Program-made: the position numbers and the translations under genes | Origin: Halobaculum roseum | Lineage (GTDB): Archaea; Halobacteriota; Halobacteria; Halobacteriales; Haloferacaceae | Length of the DNA: 64,000 nucleotides | Assembly (NCBI RefSeq): GCF_019880245.1 | Contig: NZ_CP082287.1 | Span: forward strand, 62,001-126,000 | Direction: 5' to 3' | Notes under the pieces: generated by a model | Databases searched by the model: none | What the model was told of the DNA's origin: nothing | Seen by the model: only the letters and a program-made list of their open reading frames with translations | Shown: positions 17,917 to 26,462 of the stretch, in pieces | How positions within the stretch are numbered: the stretch's first letter is position 1 | Layout: each line of letters starts with the position of its first letter

Positions 17917-18671
17917 TCTTTCTCACCCAGATTGCTCCCAATGTCGGCATCGTAGGCCGACTCGAAGAACGCGACCTCCAGTTCGACCGTCCGCCGGAAC
18001 AGCCGGTCGAGCCGTGCGCGTCGGCGACCGGATGCGGCCGCGCCCTCCCGGTCGAGTTCCTCGCGTAGCCAGTCGACGAACGCGACGAACCCCTCGTTCG
18101 CGTGAAGATCGATCCACTCCCCGAGATAGAACGGCTCGGGCACCGCGTCGGCGGCGGTCGCCCACTCCCGGTAGATCCACTCGGCGGGCACGAGCACCGC
18201 GAGGATCTCGGCATAGCCGCCCTCGCGGGCCGCCCGCTCCAGTACGTCCTGAAACGCACGGGTCGTGGCCGTCGTTTCCGGGTTGGTGTACGCTTCCTTG
18301 GCCACGCCGAGCGCGTCGAACGACCGCTCGAAGTAGTCGTTCTCCTCAGCGGTCAGCGACTCCATGAATGTCACGAGTTGCGACTTCGCGGCCATCGTCG
18401 GGGCCTCCCCGACCGCGTGGCCGAACGTACCGACGAGCGTCTCGACGAACACGTAATCCTGGAGAAGGTAGCGGCTGTATACGTCGTCGGCTATCGTTCC
18501 CTCGATCAGCTCTTCGGTGAACCGGCCCTCGATGGCGGTCGACCACTGCGGCTCCGCGCGGGCCCGAAGCCAGTCAGTGAATCGCGCGCCCTCTGCGCCC
18601 CCCTCCGCCGCCGTGGCGTACGTCTCGAAGTCGACCGGGACATCCGTCCCGTCCGATCTCTGCGTCGTCAT
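17910..18671 (-). CDS. TenA family protein, cysteine-lacking (TenA_E-like)
   Basis: A 253-residue helical protein. It has YSRYLLQDYVFVETLVGTFG, the TenA substrate-pocket segment with Asp-Tyr, and EILAVLVPAEWIYREWA where classic TenA has a catalytic Cys. C-terminal ELEVAFFESAYD carries the conserved Glu. Cys-lacking TenA proteins act on amino-HMP-type breakdown products of thiamine. It starts at ATG 18671, overlapping the stop of the first tenA. Confidence 0.75.
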   Translation of the reverse strand: MTTQRSDGTDVPVDFETYATAAEGGAEGARFTDWLRARAEPQWSTAIEGRFTEELIEGTIADDVYSRYLLQDYVFVETLVGTFGHAVGEAPTMAAKSQLVTFMESLTAEENDYFERSFDALGVAKEAYTNPETTATTRAFQDVLERAAREGGYAEILAVLVPAEWIYREWATAADAVPEPFYLGEWIDLHANEGFVAFVDWLREELDREGAAASGRRRARLDRLFRRTVELEVAFFESAYDADIGSNLGEKEW

Positions 18672-19333
18672 AGCGGCCACCCCTCTCTCTCCCAGGCGGC
18701 ATCCCAAAACAGGTACTCGTACTGGGCCGATATCCCAAACAGGTCGCGATAGCGATCCCGCTCGGCGTCGCTGGCTTCTGCGGCCACCTCGTTCATGAGG
18801 TCTTTGCACCACGTCGTGAGTTCGGTGAATTCCTCGCCAGCGTACATCTCTATCCAGGCTGCGTACTGTTCGTGCTCCGGCACCCCACGCGCTGCGAGGC
18901 GCGTTCCGGTCTCGTTAAAGCCCCACATACAGGGCAAGAGCGCGGCAACGAGGTCACCAAACGTTCCGTGGGAGGCCGTTCGGACGAGAAAGTCTGTGTA
19001 CCCACGGGTCGTCGGCGAGGGATTGGTCGCCGCCAGCTCATCCTCGTCGATGCCGAACTCGGCGGCGTACGAGCGATGAAGGTCCATCTCCGTGTTCACG
19101 GTCGATTCGAGCAACGTCGCGAACCGGCCCATGCGTTCGAGATCTGGCGCCTTCGCAGCGCCGAGCGCGAATAGCCGGCTGTACTCGATCAGGTAGACGT
19201 AATCTTGGCGCACCCAGTGACGGAACGGCGCTTCCTCGAGGGTGCCGTCCCCGAGTCGGCGCACCATCGGGTGATCGAGAATCGCCGACCAGTAACCGTC
19301 GGCCTCCGCACGTAGTTCGTCGGTGAATGTCAC
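18668..19333 (-). CDS. tenA: Thiaminase II / aminopyrimidine aminohydrolase TenA
   Basis: A 221-residue protein close to the usual TenA length. FRHWVRQDYVYLIEYSRLFA holds the conserved Asp44 and Tyr47. LLPCMWGFNETG holds the catalytic Cys135, and Glu near the C-terminus lies in YLFWDAAWEREGW. It hydrolyses aminomethyl-HMP from degraded thiamine to HMP. It is the first gene of the operon, with a GTG start at 19333 and a promoter in the 63-base divergent spacer shared with thiDN. Confidence 0.88.
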   Translation of the reverse strand: MTFTDELRAEADGYWSAILDHPMVRRLGDGTLEEAPFRHWVRQDYVYLIEYSRLFALGAAKAPDLERMGRFATLLESTVNTEMDLHRSYAAEFGIDEDELAATNPSPTTRGYTDFLVRTASHGTFGDLVAALLPCMWGFNETGTRLAARGVPEHEQYAAWIEMYAGEEFTELTTWCKDLMNEVAAEASDAERDRYRDLFGISAQYEYLFWDAAWEREGWPL

Positions 19334-19379
19334 ATCAGGACGCTAGACCGAGGACCGCAAAAGTGTTATGTTCAGGTTG

Positions 19380-19394
19380 TATAACCCAGTTATA
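19380..19394. promoter_or_regulatory. ThiR operator between tenA and thiDN
   Basis: A perfect palindrome TATAAC-CCA-GTTATA ends two bases before the GTG start of thiDN, inside the divergent promoter region. It is the best of the three related sites and could control both directions. Confidence 0.65.
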
Positions 19395-19396
19395 TT

Positions 19397-20746
19397 GTGC
19401 GAACCCCAGCACCAGATACGCGACCCGTTGTGTTGACCGTCGCGGGCAGCGACTCGGGCGGCGGCGCCGGCGTGCAGGCAGATCTAAAAACTGCCGAAGC
19501 CTGCAGCGCGTTTGCAACGAGCGCAATCACCGCTGTGACCGCCCAGCACACTCGTGGTGTGGAGTCAACCCATGTACTTCCGCTCGAGGAGATCTCGGCC
19601 CAGATCGAGGCCGTCCGCGACGATTTCGCGGTCGACGCCCTCAAGACTGGGATGCTCGCCACCGAACCCGTCATCGAGCTCGTGGCCGACCACGCTGCCG
19701 ATCTGGCGGCGCCAACTGTCGTTGACCCAGTAATGGTCGCCACCAGCGGCGACCGACTGCTCGACCCCGAGGCAGAGGGGACCTACGAGGAACTGCTCGC
19801 GCACGCGACACTCGCCACACCAAATGCCGAGGAGGCCGAGTTGCTGACCGGTGTCGCCGTCGATGGCCAGGAGAGCGCCGTCGAAGCCGGCCGCGTCCTC
19901 CTTGAGACCGGCGTCGATTCGGTCCTCCTGACGGGCGGCCACGTCGCCGGCGATACTGTCCAGGACGTGCTGGTCACCGCAGACAGCGTCGAGACGTTCG
20001 AGCACCCGCGTGTCGACACCGACGCGACCCACGGCTCTGGGTGCGCGCTCGCCAGCGCCGTCGCGGCCCGGCTCGCCCACGGCGAACCTCTCATCGAGGC
20101 CGTCCAAGCGGGGACGGACCTGCTCGCGCGCGCGATTCGCTACAACCATGACGTTGGCGAGGGACCAGGAGCGGTCCATCACCTCGTCGCGCTCCGGGAG
20201 CGGGCGGCGCGCGACCGGACGGCCGAGGCTGTCGAGTCCGTCGTCCGGCGGTTGGTCGATACGGATGCCTCGCCCGCGGTTCCCGAGGTCGGGATGAATG
20301 TGGTCGGGGCGACGCCGTACGCAGAATCACCCGAGGAGACGGCCGCGGTTGAGGGGCGAATCACTCGAACCCTCTCTGGGGTGTCTCCCAACCGCGGCGT
20401 TCGCTTTGGCGCCTCAAGTCACGTTGCGCGCTTCCTGCACGGCGCGCGCGAGTTCGACCCCGTGTTGCGGTTCGCGGTCAACTGTCGGTTCGACACGGCG
20501 ATCGAACAACGGCTGGACGACCTTGCGGGAGTCGTGGTGGAGATTGATCGACGCGAGGAGCCCGAGCCAGACGAGGAGCGTTCGACAATGGGATGGGCCG
20601 CTCGGCGCGCCTTCGAGCAGGCGGACGGAACCCCCGTGGCGGTGTACGATCGTGGCGCCGTCGGAAAGGAGCCAGTGGTGCGTGTGCTCGCACCCGACGC
20701 CGAGACGGTCACGAGGCACGTGTTGACGCTCGCGGGGCGTGTCTAA
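19397..20746 (+). CDS. thiDN: HMP-P kinase fused to ThiN thiamine phosphate synthase
   Basis: A 449-residue fusion. Residues 10-265 are ThiD: LTVAGSDSGGGAGVQADLKT, DALKTGMLA, VVDPVMVATSGDRLLD and DATHGSGCALASAVAARLAHG, which includes the anion-hole GSGC. Residues 285-449 are ThiN: PEVGMNVVGATPYAES, RFGASSHVARFL and AVYDRGAVGKEPVVRVL. Together they phosphorylate HMP-P and join the pyrophosphate to thiazole phosphate. The GTG start lies right after the operator. The stop is two bases from the thiR start. Confidence 0.92.
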   Translation: MRTPAPDTRPVVLTVAGSDSGGGAGVQADLKTAEACSAFATSAITAVTAQHTRGVESTHVLPLEEISAQIEAVRDDFAVDALKTGMLATEPVIELVADHAADLAAPTVVDPVMVATSGDRLLDPEAEGTYEELLAHATLATPNAEEAELLTGVAVDGQESAVEAGRVLLETGVDSVLLTGGHVAGDTVQDVLVTADSVETFEHPRVDTDATHGSGCALASAVAARLAHGEPLIEAVQAGTDLLARAIRYNHDVGEGPGAVHHLVALRERAARDRTAEAVESVVRRLVDTDASPAVPEVGMNVVGATPYAESPEETAAVEGRITRTLSGVSPNRGVRFGASSHVARFLHGAREFDPVLRFAVNCRFDTAIEQRLDDLAGVVVEIDRREEPEPDEERSTMGWAARRAFEQADGTPVAVYDRGAVGKEPVVRVLAPDAETVTRHVLTLAGRV

Positions 20747-20748
20747 CC

Positions 20749-21675
20749 GTGCCGTTTACGCTCCCGAGTGAGATCGTCGTGGAGGATGTTCTCCCGACCC
20801 TCCGTGTCGAGCTTGCGGCCGAACTCCAGCGATACGGGCTCACCCAACAGGAGATCGCCGACGAGTTGGGCGTCACGCAAGCGGCTGTCTCAACGTACGT
20901 CAGCGAGGACACCGCCACCGACCCGCGCATCGCTAAACATCCCCGAACGCGAGCGGCCGTCGAGCGGGTCGCCGAAGGGCTTGCGACCGACGAACTGGAC
21001 GGGTACGAGGCCCTTGCCGACATACTGGACCTCGTCCGTGCCCTGGAGGACCGCGGACCGATCTGTGAGATCCACGAGACGCGAATGCCCGAGATAGCGG
21101 GGCTCGGCTGCGATCTCTGCGTTCGTGGCGTCGATCCGTCGGTACGCGCCGAGCGGGCCGCCCTCGCCGATGTGCGCTCGGCCGCGCGGACGCTCTCGAC
21201 TACGCCCGGGATGGCTGCGTTCGTTCCGAACGTCGGCTCGAACATCGGCGCCGCGCCCCCGGACGCCGAGACGCCGACCGACGTGGCGGCGATCCCCGGA
21301 CGTATCTACGCTGTCGATGGCCGCGTTGAGGTGCCCGCGAACCCGGAATTTGGAGCGTCCCGACACGTCGCCACTGTCCTCCTTGCGGCGGCCGCGGTCG
21401 ACCCAGATCTTCGGGGGGCGGTCAATCTTGCTACCGAAAGTGCGTTCCTGGCGGCGGCTCGCGAGCGCGGGATTGAAACGATGGAGTTCGACGCCGACTA
21501 CGAGGATCGCGAGCGCCGGCTCCGCGAACGGTTTGCCGACCGAGAGTCGGCACCCCGGGTACTGTACCATGAGGGCGCGTTCGGTATCGAACCGATCACC
21601 TACGTGCTCGGCGCGAACGCGGAGGAGGCAGCGCAGTATGCCGCCGAACTCGTAGAAGAAATCACGGACGCGTGA
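20749..21675 (+). CDS. thiR: ThiR-type transcriptional regulator (HTH plus ThiN-like sensor)
   Basis: A 308-residue protein. Residues 15-55 form a helix-turn-helix, AAELQRYGLTQQEIADELGV then TQAAVSTYVSEDTA. A four-Cys-like segment (CEIHETRMPEIAGLGCDLC) follows. The C-terminal 180 residues are a ThiN domain (MAAFVPNVGSNIGAAPPDAE, FGASRHVATVLLAAA, VLYHEGAFGIEPITYVLG). This architecture defines archaeal ThiR, which represses thiamine genes when it binds thiamine phosphate. The GTG start is two bases after thiDN. It most likely binds the TATAAC-N3-GTTATA palindromes in this window. Confidence 0.85.
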   Translation: MPFTLPSEIVVEDVLPTLRVELAAELQRYGLTQQEIADELGVTQAAVSTYVSEDTATDPRIAKHPRTRAAVERVAEGLATDELDGYEALADILDLVRALEDRGPICEIHETRMPEIAGLGCDLCVRGVDPSVRAERAALADVRSAARTLSTTPGMAAFVPNVGSNIGAAPPDAETPTDVAAIPGRIYAVDGRVEVPANPEFGASRHVATVLLAAAAVDPDLRGAVNLATESAFLAAARERGIETMEFDADYEDRERRLRERFADRESAPRVLYHEGAFGIEPITYVLGANAEEAAQYAAELVEEITDA

Positions 21676-22005
21676 ACCGCCTCGGGTCAAGCCCAGTTGC
21701 ATTCGACTCGTATCCCCTGTAAACTACTCGGCATCGATGTAGTCTTCGTTCTCAGTCCCAACCCAGAATTTACGAATGAAGGTAGATATACTGATATATT
21801 TAACAAGTCATCTAGAGATATTTGATGAAATCATATACGGACAACACGTTATAGGGCGGATAATAAGCGATTTACTACGCATATCAGTCGGTTACATTGC
21901 CGATACCGGATCTGTCGCGTACGTCGTCGGCTGCTACTGCGGGGGAAAGGTTGCGTTTTTCTGCGCCCGCTGAGGGGCGGAGGCGCATTCTGACCTCCGC
22001 GAACC
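21676..22005. other. AT-rich intergenic region ending in a leader
   Basis: These 330 bases contain no convincing gene. Positions 21770-21900 are markedly AT-rich for this genome and have several TATA-like stretches, so a promoter for the gene at 22006 is likely. Leader copy 8 forms the 3' part. Confidence 0.5.
21956..21987 (+). promoter_or_regulatory. Recurring hairpin leader, copy 8
   Basis: TTTTT, then TGCGCC, core CGCTGAGGGGCGGA and complementary GGCGCA. The start codon follows 18 bases later. Confidence 0.6.
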
Positions 22006-22821
22006 ATGACTGACGCCTATCTCACAACGGTCCTCGAGGAAGCCAAGCACGTCGCCGAGCAGCACGATCAGGTCGCTCGAACGACGGACAACCAAGCCCA
22101 CGAGTACCTTCGATACGCCGTCCTCCGGATACTCGAGGGGCAGGCAGACCATCTCCCGACGGGCTGGACGCCGATCGACGGCGTCACGGTGGGCTACGGG
22201 AGCGACGACGCGATGTACGACAGCTGGGGCTCCAGCGAAGACTGGTGGGAGACCGTCCCGCCGCAAGAAGCGTGTACCCGCTTCAGGGTGTTCTTCCCGG
22301 ACGACCACCAGACGGTTCCCCGTGACATCGTCGACGTGATGACCGCGCTCGGTGCCTGGCGAGTGTGGACCGGGAGCGCAGCGGCGTGCGGCTCCTACGA
22401 CCATCGCGAGCGCCGTGAGGTCCACTACCTGTGGCAGGAAGGCCATCCGGTCGAGGAAGTGCTCCACGAGCGGCTCAGTGGTCCTGCGGAAGCCGTCGCG
22501 CCGGACGGTGGCCGAACGGGCGACGTTCGCGACCGACTGGTCGTCGACGAGAACGCACAGTCGGAGGACGATCTTGAGCCCCGCACGAAGCGTGCCGTCG
22601 CCGAAGCGATGGACGTCTCACTCCTCTCGAAGGGTGGCCGCTACGAGGTACAGTCTGCGTCCGGGAACCGGTACGAAGTCGACGTCATCGACGAATCGTG
22701 TACCTGTCCCGACTGGCAGCAACGTTCACCCGAAGGCGGCTGCAAGCACCTGCGCCGCGTCGATCACGAGATCAAACGGGGCCGCGTTCCCCGACCAGAC
22801 GGCCGCCTTCCCTCCCCGTAG
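22006..22821 (+). CDS. SWIM zinc-finger protein
   Basis: A 271-residue acidic protein. The C-terminal part carries a SWIM-type motif, SCTCPDWQQRSPEGGCKHL (CxC...CxH), preceded by the strand pair YEVQSASGNRYEVDVIDE. The N-terminal 150 residues (helices, then RFRVFFPDDHQTVPRDIVDV) are not recognised. SWIM fingers bind DNA or proteins. Leader copy 8 precedes it. It converges on the nucleotidyltransferase gene. Confidence 0.7.
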   Translation: MTDAYLTTVLEEAKHVAEQHDQVARTTDNQAHEYLRYAVLRILEGQADHLPTGWTPIDGVTVGYGSDDAMYDSWGSSEDWWETVPPQEACTRFRVFFPDDHQTVPRDIVDVMTALGAWRVWTGSAAACGSYDHRERREVHYLWQEGHPVEEVLHERLSGPAEAVAPDGGRTGDVRDRLVVDENAQSEDDLEPRTKRAVAEAMDVSLLSKGGRYEVQSASGNRYEVDVIDESCTCPDWQQRSPEGGCKHLRRVDHEIKRGRVPRPDGRLPSP

Positions 22822-22832
22822 TCGTGGCCAGA

Positions 22833-23636
22833 CTACTCCACGGGACGGACTGTGTCGCCATCCCGACGGACCCGGTCGAACGTTGAGAGATACGCGATCC
22901 GGTCGTGAACCTCGTCAGTATCCAGCTCCAGTTTGGCGGCCAGTTCGCCGACGGTCATCGGCTCGTCGAGTGCCTGGAGGACTTCGAGCCCCCGGTAGTA
23001 CCTGTTCGTGAGCTCCTGGACGCGGTCCTCGATCGGTGTGGTCACTCCGTACCGCTCCTCGAGTTCGACCAGCGCCTCGTTCGCGAACGTGGCGAACTGA
23101 TCGTCCCCCAGGCGTTCGATCTGGGCTTCGAGTTCAGCCCGGACGACGTCGTAATCGAGGCCGGCCTGCACGAGCATATTCATGTCCTCGATGTCGTCGT
23201 CGCGGCCGGCGATCGCCTTGAACAGGAAGATATCCTCGTTGCTGACTAGCCGGACCGTCAGTCGATCCGTGTCGAGGAACGGCTCGCTGCGCTCTTGCAT
23301 CCCGTCGGTGAGCACGAGCTTGTTCGCGACCTGCTGGTTGAAGATGTCGAGGCGACACCCATCGGCGTTCTCGACGCAGCTCGTCGCCCCCAGCGCCCGG
23401 TAATCTGGATCCAGCGATTGAACCTCCGCATACCCGAGATCCATCAGGACGGCCCACAGCTGACCGTACGCGTCGCCATCCGGGACGACCAGGTCGATAT
23501 CTTTCGTCGCCCCCTTGAGGTCGCGCAGCGACATCGCGCCACCACCGATCAAGTAGACTGTGAGCGGTTCAGATAGCCCGCCCCCGATTCGCTGGAATTC
23601 GTTCTCGATGTACTCACGTCCGAATGTTGGTCTCAT
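22833..23636 (-). CDS. MNT-type nucleotidyltransferase with C-terminal HTH (AbiEii/DUF6036-like)
   Basis: A 267-residue protein. LTVYLIGGGAMSLRDLKGAT followed by KDIDLVV is the GG...DxD nucleotidyltransferase signature. SNEDIFLFKAIAGRDDDIED is typical of AbiEii-like toxins. The last 50 residues (PMTVGELAAKLELDTDEVHD) look like a winged helix. Such enzymes modify tRNA ends or other targets in abortive infection systems. A matching HTH gene lies upstream on the same strand (25017-25943), separated by a TnpB element. Confidence 0.7.
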   Translation of the reverse strand: MRPTFGREYIENEFQRIGGGLSEPLTVYLIGGGAMSLRDLKGATKDIDLVVPDGDAYGQLWAVLMDLGYAEVQSLDPDYRALGATSCVENADGCRLDIFNQQVANKLVLTDGMQERSEPFLDTDRLTVRLVSNEDIFLFKAIAGRDDDIEDMNMLVQAGLDYDVVRAELEAQIERLGDDQFATFANEALVELEERYGVTTPIEDRVQELTNRYYRGLEVLQALDEPMTVGELAAKLELDTDEVHDRIAYLSTFDRVRRDGDTVRPVE

Positions 23637-23774
23637 AGTAAATCAATAGAGGTGCCCGAAACTACGGGTACGGGAGAAAACCAGCACTCGTGAGTCGTCT
23701 CACGGTCCATGGCAGGGTTGACTCTCTACTATATCTTATTAATACTTTTAATCACAGGTTGTGTTGTGATGTAT

Positions 23775-25004
23775 ATGGAGGTCCACCGCACTGTTCCGGT
23801 CAAACTCGATGTGACCGAAGAGCAGGCGGAACTGCTTCACGAGACCATCGACGAGTTTCGGTGGGCCGCCAACTATGTCGTAGATGCCGCGTGGGACGGT
23901 GAATGGGCCGAAACCCGAAAGTCCGTCCTGCACGACCTGACCTACGACGAACTACGCGAGCAGACACGGCTTCACAGCAACCACGTTCAGTCGGCTCGCG
24001 ACCGTGCCGTTGACGCACTTGAAAGTGTGCTCGCGAAGTGGTCGAAAGGTGAGTACGCTTCATTGCCCACGTTCACCTCGCCCTTCGTGGAATATAACCA
24101 GCGAAACGCCACATTCCACGACGACCACGCCTCGTTATCTACCGTCGATGGACGCGTTATTGTCGAGTACGTCATTCCCGAGGTAACCGGTGAAACGCCC
24201 TTCTCCGAATATCTGCGGAGCAACAAGTGGGAGACTACTGGTGCGACACTCCATTATCGCCGTGGCGATTTCTACCTCCACGTCCGAACAAAGGCGGATG
24301 TGGACGACCCCGTTCCAGCCGAGAACGGAACGGTTCTCGGTGTGGACCTCGGGGTCGAGAACATCGCCGTTACTTCGACTGGCGTGTTCTGGTCTGCCGA
24401 CGAACTCAACCACTGGCGACAGGAGTACGTTCAGCGCCGCAAATCGCTCCAAGAGTGTGGGTCGCGGTGGGCTCATGAGAACGTCCAAGCGGTCGGACGC
24501 AAGGAGACGGGACGCTTCAAGCAGTATCTTCACCGTGTCGCGAACGAACTCGTAGACGAGGCAGCTGAAAATGGCTGCACGGTGATCGCCTTCGAGAACT
24601 TGACGGATATCCGCGATCGGATGCCAGATGCCCGTAAGTTCCACGAGTGGGCGTTCCGTCGCCTGTACGACTACGTCTCGTACAAGGCCGAGGTACTCGG
24701 GATCCAGGTTGAGCAAGTGAACCCGAAGAACACGTCGAGACGGTGTTCATCTTGTGGGTTCACACACGAGGACAACCGCCCCGCACAGGACGCGTTCTGC
24801 TGTCAGTCCTGCGAGTACGAGAACCACGCGGACTACAACGCAGCCAAAAACATCGGCTATCGACTCCTTCGCAACCAAACTGGCGGCGAAGGAGGCGCAC
24901 CCGTAGGCGTGCGCTTGAACACCGGGATGCTGAACGCGAACGGGGTCAAGCCCCTGCCGGATTCGGCTAGAGCGGGAGTCCACGGTGAACACCACGGTCC
25001 TTAG
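23775..25004 (+). mobile_element. tnpB: TnpB (IS1341-type) RNA-guided nuclease
   Basis: A 409-residue TnpB starting [20 protein letters not shown]. Catalytic segments are [33 protein letters not shown] and [14 protein letters not shown]; the zinc ribbon is [23 protein letters not shown]. It belongs to the same subgroup as the copies at 35011 and 56032. Starts upstream (23709) would add a hydrophobic leader and are less likely. It lies opposite to, and between, an HTH gene and a nucleotidyltransferase gene that read the other way. Confidence 0.85.
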
Positions 25005-25016
25005 GCCGTAGTGAGC

Positions 25017-25943
25017 TTACTGTGGTAGTGGCACCTCGTAGTTAGCCGCCAGCTCCTGGAACTCGTCCCACTCCGGGAGTCGCTCGTCATCAACCTCGCC
25101 GTACGTCTCGAGGTAGCGGAGCAGGGCGTCGATTTCGTCTTCGAGACCATACTTCGCCGCCTGCTCTCGGAGGTCCGCCTCGTCGACGTCGACGTGGCTG
25201 AGCAGGAGGAGACAGTACGAGCGGTGGCGGCTGCCGTCGTCGATCAAGAGGGTGTGACAGCAGAGCTCCGCCGGTGAGACTACGTCGAGGTCCTCGGAGT
25301 AGACGTAGTAGCGGTGGCCGGTGAGCAGGAACTGGAGGTCGAAGGCCGCGAACCGACCGAGGCCGGTTTCGTGGAACCCCTCTGCCTCGATCTCCGTCTC
25401 AGCCTGGGCGAGGAATTCGTCGTAGTCCTCCCAGAGAATCGTGCCCTTCGGGGCGACGGCTTCGAGGCGCTGGCGATGTAGATGATGTGTGAGTTCACGC
25501 GCGAACTCGTGGAGGCGGTCGAAGTCGGCGTTGAACTCGTAGTGGCCGTCGACGGTCCCGACGAGCCCACGGTCGCGAAACCGCTTGAGGACGCGGTTGA
25601 CCGTGTTGCGGTAATTGTCGCTTCGGTCGGCGATCTCGGAGACGGTTCGCGGCTGGTCGAGGTAGTACAGCACCTCGAGTGCCTTGCCGGTCAGCAGCTC
25701 GGGGAACTCGATGTGGGAGTGCTGGCGGACGAGGTCCTGGTAGAGCTCGACGGCGCGAGCATCCGACGGGATAACTCGTTTTCGGCGGCCGTCGCGTTCC
25801 GTGTAGACGAGCCCTTTCTCAACGAGGTCGCCGACGGCACGAGAGAGGTAGCTCTCGCTGTGGTCGAGCTTCGTCGCGATCTCGGAGATCGTGTCGCCGC
25901 GGTCGACCGTAGCGAGGACCTCGAGTTCGATGCGCCGGAGCAC
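25017..25943 (-). CDS. Tandem winged-helix regulator, probable partner of the nucleotidyltransferase
   Basis: A 308-residue protein with two winged-helix units: LATVDRGDTISEIATKLDHS at residues 10-60 and VLYYLDQPRTVSEIADRSDN near residue 95. The C-terminal half has FAAFDLQFLLTGHRYYVYSE and ELCCHTLLIDDGSRHRSYCL, similar in kind to sensor regions of AbiEi-like regulators. GTG 25943 is chosen because a TATA box (TTTATATAC) lies about 27 bases upstream, giving a leaderless message. The TnpB element follows its stop. Confidence 0.6.
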   Translation of the reverse strand: MLRRIELEVLATVDRGDTISEIATKLDHSESYLSRAVGDLVEKGLVYTERDGRRKRVIPSDARAVELYQDLVRQHSHIEFPELLTGKALEVLYYLDQPRTVSEIADRSDNYRNTVNRVLKRFRDRGLVGTVDGHYEFNADFDRLHEFARELTHHLHRQRLEAVAPKGTILWEDYDEFLAQAETEIEAEGFHETGLGRFAAFDLQFLLTGHRYYVYSEDLDVVSPAELCCHTLLIDDGSRHRSYCLLLLSHVDVDEADLREQAAKYGLEDEIDALLRYLETYGEVDDERLPEWDEFQELAANYEVPLPQ

Positions 25944-25963
25944 GGTGTAACATAGTACGAAAC

Positions 25964-25976
25964 TTGTATATAAAGA
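25964..25976 (-). promoter_or_regulatory. TATA box of the winged-helix regulator gene
   Basis: TTTATATAC on the minus strand is centred about 27 bases before GTG 25943, the usual spacing for a leaderless haloarchaeal promoter. Confidence 0.5.
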
Positions 25977-26026
25977 AGTTTCGAGTAGTGTTACAGCCAA
26001 CAATCGCGAGAACCGCCCCCATCGGC

Positions 26027-26067
26027 TTAACCAACAAAACTATGGGTTCATGGGCCGTGTTGGTTAA
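26027..26067. repeat. Spaced inverted repeat TTAACCAAC...GTTGGTTAA, copy c
   Basis: Perfect arms, 23-base spacer, 14 bases upstream of the DUF6788-like gene. The same arrangement is repeated at 46411. Confidence 0.75.
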
Positions 26068-26081
26068 CACGAGAGTAGCCG

Positions 26082-26405
26082 ATGTCCTACGAACCACCGC
26101 CCCCACCGGCGAACCTCCCGACGGAGATCGTCAACACGCTCAATGAAGCCACACCGGAGCATCTTCGGGACGCTGCCAGCTACGCCGAGGCGTTGGCCGA
26201 ACACAAAGAGCGGGAAGCCCGTCTCGAGGAGGAAGCGGACGACGCCGACGTCGAGGAGCGCCCCGATGACCTCCCAGACGACGTGCCGGCGAAGGCGACG
26301 ATCACGATCAAGGAGATCAACGACAACCGCTACTACTACTGGCAGTGGCGGGAAGGCGATTCGGTGACGTCGAAGTACAAAGGGCCGGTGAATCCCGACG
26401 AGTAG
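26082..26405 (+). CDS. DUF6788-like small protein, copy 1
   Basis: A 107-residue protein with a proline-rich N-terminus (YEPPPPPANLPTEIVNTLNE), a charged helix (YAEALAEHKEREARLEEEAD) and a C-terminal compact strand region (ATITIKEINDNRYYYWQWRE then YKGPV). The end resembles DUF6788 proteins. It has a paralogue at 46468-46791 sharing most residues, and both are followed by C-rich origin-type repeats. The role is unknown, perhaps in replication or regulation of the element. Confidence 0.6.
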   Translation: MSYEPPPPPANLPTEIVNTLNEATPEHLRDAASYAEALAEHKEREARLEEEADDADVEERPDDLPDDVPAKATITIKEINDNRYYYWQWREGDSVTSKYKGPVNPDE

Positions 26406-26462
26406 ACGAGATGGAACTGTAGTCTGATGTTCTTTTCAGTACCATTAGAGACGTAGCAGGCG

